Below, piece after piece: positions 57,193-64,000 of a DNA stretch of 64,000 nt (its first letter is position 1; every line of letters starts with the position of its first letter). Under the pieces are notes generated by a model. The model saw only the letters and a list, made by a program, of their open reading frames with translations. It did not search any database and was not told the origin of the DNA. Source of the DNA: Laspinema palackyanum D2a (lineage in GTDB: Bacteria > Cyanobacteriota > Cyanobacteriia > Cyanobacteriales > Laspinemataceae). The stretch lies in contig JAMXFF010000001.1 of NCBI GenBank assembly GCA_025370845.1, forward strand, positions 300,838 through 364,837, given 5' to 3'. A program made the translations under genes and the position numbers.

Positions 57193-58575
57193 TTAGTCAT
57201 TCAAAAATCTGGAAAAATAAGTCTGATAAAGCAGGCAACTGGGGATGGATAATTGATTTTCAAATTTAATTAATCCCAATCCCTGCAATTTAAAAGCTGG
57301 GGTCGGGTGCAATTCTACGCCAGTTTGGGTCAGAATCACCGATTTCCAGGCATCCTTGAGGTCGGGATGCTGCTCTAAATAGGCCAATTGTTGTCGTAAA
57401 TGACTCTCAAAGATACTGTCGGGAGTCGTGATAGTTTCGCTCAATCCTTCTAAGGTGACGGTTTCCTGGCTTAAGTGAAAAAAGGCTAATTGGGTTAAGT
57501 AGGGATGGCCTCCGAGAAGGGCGATCGCGCGTTCGGCATAGCGTTCCGGGGGGGTTAATCCATAACGCACCGCTAACTCCGTAACCTGTTCTAAAGTAAA
57601 GGCGGATAAACTAATTAACAACCCAACATTAAAGGGCGATTGATGCACAGTTAAAGGCAAAAAAACATCGGTGGAATAGATGATGACCAACCGGAGTTTT
57701 TGCCAGAGTTCACTCCCCTCGGTACTATGACGCGATCGCTCATACCAAGCGCGCAGCAGTCCAAAAAAATCCGTGGCAATCTTGGGATAGCTAAATACTA
57801 AATTCACTTCATCCAAGACGAGCAACAGCGGACTTTCAGCAGCAGGCAGCAAATAGCTTTCAAAATAATCATTGCAACTATAGCTGCTGCCAAACATGGG
57901 ATTCCAAAACTCTTCCAAGCGGTTCGCTAACCCCAAACTGCGGCTGACCATCACACACAACCATTGCAAGAAAACTGTTAAACTTTCAAAAACACCACTA
58001 TCGGCCAGTTGCAAACTGACGATCGCCATGCGAAACCCACTTTCTTCTGCTGGAGTGAATCCCCGCACCACTAAAGAGGTTTTGCCAAATTGTCGAGGCG
58101 CTCGAATCCGAATTAAGGCCCCTGGTTGCAAACTCTCTGCCTTGAGAAGCTGTTCCGCCGGGGATCGATAGATGTAGAATGGGGAATCTACCGCTAACTG
58201 CCCCTTGAGGGGGGTCCTGAGTAAACCCGTTAAAGCGGCCATTGATGCCTCGGGGTCTGGCTCCTGGCTAATATAGTCCTCTTTGTGGAGTAAAAGGCCA
58301 AATGCGGTGAAGTAGTCGGCTAAAGTGACAGAATCCACCGGCTTTTGGCGATGCCTGACTTTTGTCAGAGTTTTGGTACTCAGTCCCGTGAGATCGCTTA
58401 ACTCTTCCAAGGTGTAGGGGTGTCCACCATGATCCCGTGCGGCTGACAAATGCTCTGCCGCTTGTAAGCGTTGAGCACCCTGAGAGCTGAGAATAACCCC
58501 TCTTCTACGTTTTTGACCTGTTGTTTGTTCCAATGGGCTGTCAGGAGAAACCACACTTAATACTTTTGAACCCAA
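57193..58575 (-). CDS. AAA-like (AAA_35) ATPase with N-terminal HTH
   Basis: This protein of 460 residues has an N-terminal helix-turn-helix-like region (about 30-100, YTLEELSDLTGLSTKTLTKV, then VDSVTLADYFTAFGLLLHKE). Residues 130-455 form the AAA-like ATPase: PFYIYRSPAEQLL, Walker A APRQFGKTSL near 160 and Walker B LLLVLDEVNLVFS. The HTH-plus-AAA_35 layout is common in cyanobacteria; the role is unknown, perhaps signal-dependent regulation. The start codon is TTG 58575, with a GTG seven codons on as an alternative. It is divergent from the hybrid kinase gene. Confidence 0.85.
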   Translation of the reverse strand: MGSKVLSVVSPDSPLEQTTGQKRRRGVILSSQGAQRLQAAEHLSAARDHGGHPYTLEELSDLTGLSTKTLTKVRHRQKPVDSVTLADYFTAFGLLLHKEDYISQEPDPEASMAALTGLLRTPLKGQLAVDSPFYIYRSPAEQLLKAESLQPGALIRIRAPRQFGKTSLVVRGFTPAEESGFRMAIVSLQLADSGVFESLTVFLQWLCVMVSRSLGLANRLEEFWNPMFGSSYSCNDYFESYLLPAAESPLLLVLDEVNLVFSYPKIATDFFGLLRAWYERSRHSTEGSELWQKLRLVIIYSTDVFLPLTVHQSPFNVGLLISLSAFTLEQVTELAVRYGLTPPERYAERAIALLGGHPYLTQLAFFHLSQETVTLEGLSETITTPDSIFESHLRQQLAYLEQHPDLKDAWKSVILTQTGVELHPTPAFKLQGLGLIKFENQLSIPSCLLYQTYFSRFLND

Positions 58576-58989
58576 TCCAAAGTGGTTGATCTAAATCAAA
58601 TGGATTAGTTAACCATTTTACAGGGGTTATCAACCCTTTCCCATTAAGATTCCTGCTTAAATGCCTAAGTTACTGCCTTAACGTTCCATCGGGGGTGGCG
58701 ATCGCCCTTGTCCGATGGCAGGATTGAGTCAGGAGATAGATCTGAGTCCCGAAAGCCATCAGAGTGCCGAGGTTCTGGATCTGTGGGCAACCCCAACATT
58801 GAAGGGAGAGGTTCCAACGGACCGCTCCATCTTAGAGAGAGAGTCTGAACCGGGTTAAAAAGTCTCTGGAAATTGAATGAGAGGAGATTCAAATCAGAGT
58901 GAAGCCCTCTCAACCTAGATTCCAATGCCTGTGTTTATAAATATTGACTTAATGATTGATGAAAGAAGAGTTGCTAGGAGAAGAGAACA
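58576..58989. other. Intergenic region between divergent AAA-like and hybrid kinase genes
   Basis: This 414 bp region presumably holds both promoters. The frame at 58665-58925 (minus, 86 codons) has no domain and no ribosome binding site, and is not believed. Confidence 0.4.
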
Positions 58990-61900
58990 GTGCTGGAATT
59001 CTTGAACAATATTCTCACCCCACGTTCCTATATTCCACACGGCCATTGTTACCTTTGGCAAACTCCCCTCGTTGCACTGCATCTGGTTAGCGATGCGCTG
59101 ATTGCGATCGCCTACTTTTCAATTCCCACGATGCTGATTTACTTCATCTACAAACGCAGAGACATTGCATTTTCCAGGATATTTGCGATGTTTGGAGCTT
59201 TTATTGTTCTCTGCGGATTGGGTCATTTATTAGATATTTGGACCTTGTGGCATCCCGATTATTGGCTTTCGGGAATCGAGCGCGCACTCACAGCGATCGT
59301 GTCTTGTTATACGGCATTGCAACTGGTGGAACTGCTGCCCCAATTTCTTTCTCTGCGAACTCCAGAACAGCTTGAAGCAGTCAATCAGGAATTGCAGAAA
59401 GAAGTGCTGCAACGGCAACGAACGGAAGAAATTCTGCAAGCCCTCGTAGCTGGAACTGCCTCAGTAACCGGACAAGATTTTTTTCCGGCCCTGGTTAAAA
59501 ACTTAGCCAAAGCTTTAAACGTCAAGTATGTGATTGTTTCTGAAAAAAGTACCAATCAAGAGCCAACTTTGGAGAGTCTGGGCTTCTGGGCCGGGGATAA
59601 TTTGGGCAATAATTTTAATTATGAATTTACGGGAAGACCTTGCGATTTTATTAATTATAATCATGATTATGCCTGCTACCCGGAGAAATTGCGAGAACAT
59701 TTTCCGAATGATCCCTTGCTGGAAGAAATCGGAGCCGAAAGCTATCTGGGCGTTTCGTTATTAGATGGGAATCAACAGGCGATCGGAAACCTGTGCATCC
59801 TGGATGTCAAGCCCTTAGAGGAGCAGGATCAAGCCCGAGCGATTATGAGTGTTTTTGCTGCCAGAGCCGCAACAGAACTGCAACGAAAATGGGCTGAAGA
59901 AGAGAAACGTCTTGCTTATGAAGAGTTAGAATTTCGGGTTGAGAAGCGCACTGCTGAATTGGTCGCCGTGAACTCCGCTTTAGAAAGCGAAATTCAAGAA
60001 CGGATTGATATAGAAGCGGAACTGCGTGTGATGGCGGAACGGGAAAAAACGATTTCCATCATCATCCAACGGATGCGTGAAAGTTTGAATTTAGAGACCA
60101 TTTTTCATGCTACCACTAACGAACTGCGGCAAGCCGTTGACTGCGATCGGGTCGTGATTTATCGTTTTAATCCCGATTGGAGTGGCGTATTAGTCTCCGA
60201 GTCCGTTAACTCCGATTGGAATGTGTTATTGCCGGACCAAGCCAACGATCCGATTCTGACTCAAATCACCAGCGATGCACCCGGTTGTGTCCTCACTCAA
60301 ATGAATTCAGCGGATTTATTGATTAAAGACACTTACCTGCAAGAACAGCAAGGGGGAATTTATCGGCAAAAGCAGACATTTTGTTCAGTTTCTGATATTT
60401 ATAAAGCCGGTTTTAGCTCCTGCTATCTGGAGTTTCTAGCGCAACTAAACGCGCGGGCTTATGTCATTGCTCCCATTTTTTGTGGCAATACACTCTGGGG
60501 CTTGCTGGGGGTTTATCAAAATAGCGGTCCCCGAGATTGGAAAGAAGCCGAAGTCAAAATTGTTACCCAAATAGGCAATCAACTGGGGGTTGCCGTCCAA
60601 CAAGCGGAACTATTTTCCCAAACCCAAAAACAAGCCGAAGAATTGCATCGTACCGCTGAAGCCGCCAAGGCAGCTAACCGAGCTAAAAGCGAATTTTTAG
60701 CGAATATGAGCCATGAACTGAGAACGCCGTTGAATGCAATTCTAGGGTTTACTCAACTGATGCAACGAGATAGTTCTCTAGCGTCTCTCCATCAAGGATA
60801 TATTGACATTATCAACAAAAGTGGCTCCCATTTACTTGCCCTGATTAACGATGTCTTAGAAATGTCGAAAATTGAGGCAGGGCGAGTCACCCTGAATGAG
60901 GTTGAATTCGACCTACCCAAACTGGTGTACAGTTTGGAATCCATGCTGCAACTCAAAGCCAAATCTAAGGGTTTGAGCCTGAAATTTGAACTGCAACCCA
61001 ACCTATCACAATTTATTCGCGCCGATGAAAATAAGTTGCGCCAGGTGCTGATTAATCTGTTGGGAAATGCCATCAAATTTACCAATACCGGGCTAGTCAC
61101 CCTGCGGATATCTACTCTGGAATTGAATCCAGACATCGAGACCCCGCACCAAGCGATCGTGCAATTTGAAGTTGAAGATACGGGTCCCGGACTCAGTTTT
61201 GAAGAGATTAAAGACCTATTTCAGGCCTTTCAGCAAACTCGGGTGGGGCGGCAATCTCAAGAAGGAACAGGGTTAGGACTGCGAATTTCTCAGAAATTTG
61301 TGCAATTAATGGGAGGAGTCATTACGGTTACGAGTACCGTAGGAGAAGGGAGTCGCTTTAAATTCGAGATTCCTGTGGGTTTGGTTCAGGGAGCCACAAT
61401 AGAAAATACTTGTAACCTTAACGGTGCTATTCGGTTAGCACCGGGACAACCGATCTATCGCATTTTGGTAGTGGAAGATAACCCAATTAACCGACTATTA
61501 TTAGTCACCTTGTTGAAGGATCTCGGCGTAGAAGTTCAGGAAGCGGAAAATGGTGAAGTGGCGATCGCCGCTTGGCAACAGTGGCATCCTCACCTGATTT
61601 TTATGGATATGCATATGCCCCAAATGGATGGATATGAGGCAACCCAACAGATTAAACAATGGAAAACTCGCCCAAACCCATCCAGTGAGTTACCCCCCGT
61701 TCCTCCGATTATCGCCATTACTGCCAGTGCCTTTTCAGAAAATCGAGCAGAGTGTTTACAAGTTGGCTGCGATAATTTCGTTAGCAAACCCTTCCGTCGA
61801 GAAGAAATCCTAGAGACGCTCTCCCAATATCTTGGGGCAAAATACTCTTACCAAGAGAATAAAAATACCACCCATCGTCCCAGTTTACAGGATAAACAAC

Positions 61901-62130
61901 CCGATTGCGAACTTGAGGCTAATGCCCTCCATTTTATGCCAGCCGATTGGGTGAATGAATTTTACAATGCCGTTGCCCAAGGCAGCGATACCCTAGCTTT
62001 AGAACTCTTGAGTTTCATACCATCGGAACACTTGGATCTAATCGAGACATTAACTCACCTTTTAGAAAACTACCAATTCGATCGCCTGATGGAATTGGCT
62101 CAACCTCCCTCCCCAACTCTATCCACTTAA
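58990..62130 (+). CDS. Hybrid histidine kinase with ethylene-binding-like, GAF, CBCR-like GAF and receiver domains
   Basis: This protein of 1046 residues starts with a three-helix membrane domain like that of plant ETR1 and Synechocystis Slr1212: SDALIAIAYFSIP (Asp35, Tyr42) and LCGLGHLLDIW (Cys75, His79, the copper-site pair spaced as in ETR1). A GAF domain (about 145-285) follows. A second GAF (about 350-535) has AGFSSCYLEFL with Cys478, at the position of the bilin-binding Cys of cyanobacteriochromes; extra Cys are at 433 and 465. HisKA has His575 (SHELRTPLNAILGF), then a HATPase (about 670-800) and a receiver with phospho-acceptor Asp873. AGGAG precedes GTG 58990. The next gene, a lone receiver, starts 5 bp after its stop. 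Confidence 0.9.
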   Translation: MLEFLNNILTPRSYIPHGHCYLWQTPLVALHLVSDALIAIAYFSIPTMLIYFIYKRRDIAFSRIFAMFGAFIVLCGLGHLLDIWTLWHPDYWLSGIERALTAIVSCYTALQLVELLPQFLSLRTPEQLEAVNQELQKEVLQRQRTEEILQALVAGTASVTGQDFFPALVKNLAKALNVKYVIVSEKSTNQEPTLESLGFWAGDNLGNNFNYEFTGRPCDFINYNHDYACYPEKLREHFPNDPLLEEIGAESYLGVSLLDGNQQAIGNLCILDVKPLEEQDQARAIMSVFAARAATELQRKWAEEEKRLAYEELEFRVEKRTAELVAVNSALESEIQERIDIEAELRVMAEREKTISIIIQRMRESLNLETIFHATTNELRQAVDCDRVVIYRFNPDWSGVLVSESVNSDWNVLLPDQANDPILTQITSDAPGCVLTQMNSADLLIKDTYLQEQQGGIYRQKQTFCSVSDIYKAGFSSCYLEFLAQLNARAYVIAPIFCGNTLWGLLGVYQNSGPRDWKEAEVKIVTQIGNQLGVAVQQAELFSQTQKQAEELHRTAEAAKAANRAKSEFLANMSHELRTPLNAILGFTQLMQRDSSLASLHQGYIDIINKSGSHLLALINDVLEMSKIEAGRVTLNEVEFDLPKLVYSLESMLQLKAKSKGLSLKFELQPNLSQFIRADENKLRQVLINLLGNAIKFTNTGLVTLRISTLELNPDIETPHQAIVQFEVEDTGPGLSFEEIKDLFQAFQQTRVGRQSQEGTGLGLRISQKFVQLMGGVITVTSTVGEGSRFKFEIPVGLVQGATIENTCNLNGAIRLAPGQPIYRILVVEDNPINRLLLVTLLKDLGVEVQEAENGEVAIAAWQQWHPHLIFMDMHMPQMDGYEATQQIKQWKTRPNPSSELPPVPPIIAITASAFSENRAECLQVGCDNFVSKPFRREEILETLSQYLGAKYSYQENKNTTHRPSLQDKQPDCELEANALHFMPADWVNEFYNAVAQGSDTLALELLSFIPSEHLDLIETLTHLLENYQFDRLMELAQPPSPTLST

Positions 62131-62135
62131 ATCTC

Positions 62136-62555
62136 ATGCTTCATCAATCCGAAATCCCCCAACCCCATTCAAAAAATCCCATCGATATTTTAATTGTAGA
62201 TGATGTTGCAGACAACATCCGCCTACTCTCCAGAATTTTAGTAAAACGGGGATATCAGACCCGAAAAGCCCTCAATGGGAGTATGGCACTCACAGCAATT
62301 CAAGCCTCTAAACCCCATCTAATTCTGTTAGATGTTCAAATGCCAGACATGAGTGGCTATGAACTCTGCCATCTTATTAAATCTGACCCCAATACCCTTC
62401 ATATTCCTATCATATTTTTGAGCGCTAATGATGATAGTTCAGAAAGGAAAAAAGCTATTCGCCTAGGAGGGTCCGACTATCTAACCAAGCCTTTTAACAT
62501 AGAAAATCTCGTGGGTTCAATCAGGAAACATATAGAATTGGCTTCCATTTTTTAA
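62136..62555 (+). CDS. Single-domain response regulator
   Basis: This protein of 139 residues is a receiver domain only: acidic pocket DDVAD near 21-25, phospho-acceptor in LLDVQMPDMSGYE, IIFLSA and the conserved Lys in LTKPF. It starts 5 bp after the hybrid kinase stop and is surely co-transcribed. It is a likely output or intermediate of that kinase, perhaps in a phosphorelay. There is no output domain. Confidence 0.9.
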   Translation: MLHQSEIPQPHSKNPIDILIVDDVADNIRLLSRILVKRGYQTRKALNGSMALTAIQASKPHLILLDVQMPDMSGYELCHLIKSDPNTLHIPIIFLSANDDSSERKKAIRLGGSDYLTKPFNIENLVGSIRKHIELASIF

Positions 62556-62904
62556 ATTGATAGGGGTCATTTTTATAATTTAAAATTGACCTTCCAAATT
62601 GATACAGTGCATCCAAACATACAATAGGTTTTAGTAATTTTAAATCACCTACTGTAGTTATCTAATGAGTCCGCTGAGGATTCTCTTGTGCAAACGGAGT
62701 AATTCTCTGGGTTTTACATTGATAAAAAATGGGAAATTAACAGGATTTTCCTTGATTGTCACTAAAATGAGCGCAATGAAACTTATAAAATAAAAGCATT
62801 AAAATCATTCCAAAATTACCCGAATTTTTCCTCCACTCTCTTTAAGCAGGAGGGAGTTTCAAAATGATTTAATTAATACTTATAACCAAAAAGTTTAATT
62901 CAAA
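62556..62904. other. Intergenic region, 350 bp, AT-rich
   Basis: No gene is seen. The stretch probably contains the promoter of the receiver-PAS gene at 62905. Confidence 0.4.
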
Positions 62905-63771
62905 ATGACTGGTAACTTGTTGTTAGGTAAACTCATGACCAAATCTCAAACCAATCCAGATCTAGGCAATATTTTAATTGTAGACGACAAGCTAGAAAAT
63001 ATTAAATTTTTAGCTAATTTTTTATCGATTAAAGGGTATTCAATTCGTAAAGCAACGAATGGTAAATATGCCTTAAGCGCCTCAAAAATGCTTACTCCCG
63101 ACCTAATTCTTCTGGATATTAATATGCCAGAAATGGGAGGTTATGAAGTTTGTGAGGAGTTAAAAAGTGACCCCCGAACCCGTGATGTTCCCGTAATTTT
63201 CTTAAGTGCGGGAAATGAAGTGGAGGATAAAATCAAAGCCTTTCAAGCCGGAGGTGTGGATTACATCACCAAACCTTTTCAACTGGAAGAAGTATTAGCC
63301 CGAGTTCAAACCCAACTGAATTTAAAAACGCTCCAACAGCAATTAAAGCTTAAAAATGAAGAATTGCAGGGAACGATAACTGGACTCAAAAAAGCTCAAG
63401 CGGATTTGGAAGCATCCCAAAGCGAACTACTGGCCCTCATTAAAAGCATGAATGAATTAATTTATGTCTTAGATGCTCAGGGACGGTATCTAAAAATTGC
63501 CAACACCAATACTAAGCTCCTTTCGCAACCTGCGGAAGATATCCTGGGTCAAACAATCTATGATGTATTTCCCGAAAAAACGGCTCAGTTATTATTAGTA
63601 GAAATTAGAGAAGCTTTAGATCGCAAAGAGACCCGGGAAGTCGAATATAGTTTCCCCCTCGGCGCAACTAAAATAGAGGTATCCGCAAGTCTTTCCCCCA
63701 TTTCATTGAACTCCGTCCTCTGTGTCGTCCGAGATATAGCGGTTCCCGGACTCATGAGGTACAATACATAG
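62905..63771 (+). CDS. Receiver-coiled coil-PAS protein, truncated by an IS630-type insertion
   Basis: The 288-residue product has a receiver domain (about 18-140: ILIVDDKLENI, LLDINMPEMGGYE, ITKPFQLEEVL), a coiled coil (about 145-180) and a PAS domain that ends abruptly after CVVRDI. In intact relatives this reads RDITERK and continues into a kinase or GGDEF domain. Here the frame runs into the IS end and stops after about ten foreign codons, so the output domain is lost or lies beyond the insertion outside the window. ATG 62935 is an alternative start. Confidence 0.85.
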   Translation: MTGNLLLGKLMTKSQTNPDLGNILIVDDKLENIKFLANFLSIKGYSIRKATNGKYALSASKMLTPDLILLDINMPEMGGYEVCEELKSDPRTRDVPVIFLSAGNEVEDKIKAFQAGGVDYITKPFQLEEVLARVQTQLNLKTLQQQLKLKNEELQGTITGLKKAQADLEASQSELLALIKSMNELIYVLDAQGRYLKIANTNTKLLSQPAEDILGQTIYDVFPEKTAQLLLVEIREALDRKETREVEYSFPLGATKIEVSASLSPISLNSVLCVVRDIAVPGLMRYNT

Positions 63772-64000
63772 GAGAACTGACTCATCTTAACCATCCGAAT
63801 CTATCATGAAACCCTACTCTCTAGACTTTCGGCAAAAAATCGTACAAATCTATGAGGAAGAAAAATTATCAATGCGAAAAATAGCTGCCCGATTTGGGGT
63901 TGCTAAAAGTTTTGTGCAAAAACTACTCAAGCAATATAAAGAAACGGGTGATTTGGCCCCTAAACCTCAAGGGGGAAATACTGATCCTAAACTCGGAAGT
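63735..64000 (+). mobile_element. IS630-type insertion sequence, left end, runs off the window
   Basis: The left boundary is at a TA near 63735-63738, where the PAS frame breaks off and the sequence TATAGCGGTTCCCGGACTCA begins. Insertion at TA and a TATAGC tip fit the IS630/Tc1 group. The transposase gene begins 70 bp inside. The right end lies outside the window. Confidence 0.75.
63806..64000 (+). CDS. IS630-family transposase, N-terminal part (partial)
   Basis: The first 65 codons are present: MKPYSLDFRQKIVQIYEEEK, then a helix-turn-helix (LSMRKIAARFGVAKSFVQKL) and the basic linker LKQYKETGDLAPKPQGG, the usual start of IS630/Tc1 DNA-binding domains. The DDE catalytic domain lies past the window edge. 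It is on the same strand as the interrupted gene. Confidence 0.88.
   Translation, partial: MKPYSLDFRQKIVQIYEEEKLSMRKIAARFGVAKSFVQKLLKQYKETGDLAPKPQGGNTDPKLGS

Noticed and set aside
58665..58925. 86-codon minus-strand frame between the AAA-like and hybrid kinase genes
   Set aside because: No domain and no ribosome binding site; it occupies a region that must hold two divergent promoters.

Overview
The window is cyanobacterial chromosome. The highly iterated palindrome GCGATCGC is scattered through nearly every gene, and many genes belong to cyanobacterial lineages: hetZ-patU, a fused panC-cmk, cyanobacterial-type RNase E, DUF3352 and DUF3318 proteins, and an ethylene-receptor-like hybrid kinase. 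hetZ-patU, abundant signalling genes, Uma2 and AAA-like/WD40 proteins and many dispersed palindromic repeats suggest a filamentous, Oscillatoriales-like species. No rRNA, tRNA or CRISPR array was recognised.

Layout. 1-7 kb: nested repeats, a DUF3352 membrane protein, cofH, a polyprenyl-phosphate-type glycosyltransferase, a DUF3318 protein and a small zinc-ribbon protein. 7-16 kb: a large GGDEF-EAL sensor, an hsdM-hsdS pair with no hsdR nearby, and a soluble histidine kinase. 17-24 kb is accessory and repeat-rich: Uma2, a DUF218 protein, and an 811-codon ORF that looks like an in-frame chimera of a SNF2-type helicase N-terminus and the C-terminal two thirds of a DUF499 protein, lying between copies of a MITE-like repeat. 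24-35 kb is mostly housekeeping and development: a transglutaminase-fold membrane protein that appears to lack its catalytic Cys and His, hetZ-patU, solanesyl diphosphate synthase, murI and amiC. 36-48 kb: a DapL-like aminotransferase, a STAS protein, a TIGR03960-type radical SAM protein, rne-rnhB, an AlbA_2 (Schlafen-like) protein next to a short relic, and purM. 49-54 kb: rlpA, panC-cmk and a polysaccharide deacetylase. 54-64 kb: two adjacent AAA-like ATPases (one with 14 WD40 repeats), then a cluster of a hybrid kinase with ethylene-binding and possible bilin-binding domains, a lone receiver, and a receiver-PAS gene interrupted by an IS630-type element that runs off the window.

How the genes relate. 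Cell-wall functions recur (murI, amiC, rlpA, deacetylase, solanesyl diphosphate synthase). RNA metabolism is represented by rne-rnhB, and regulation by c-di-GMP, STAS and two-component genes. The least ordinary items are the helicase/DUF499 chimera, the MITE-like family with about 100 bp inverted ends, the probable pseudo-transglutaminase, the ethylene/bilin-type hybrid kinase, and a perfect 44 bp palindrome at 22.5 kb. I found no intact, clearly new multi-gene system. The chimera is best read as the relic of a DUF499-type defence locus.
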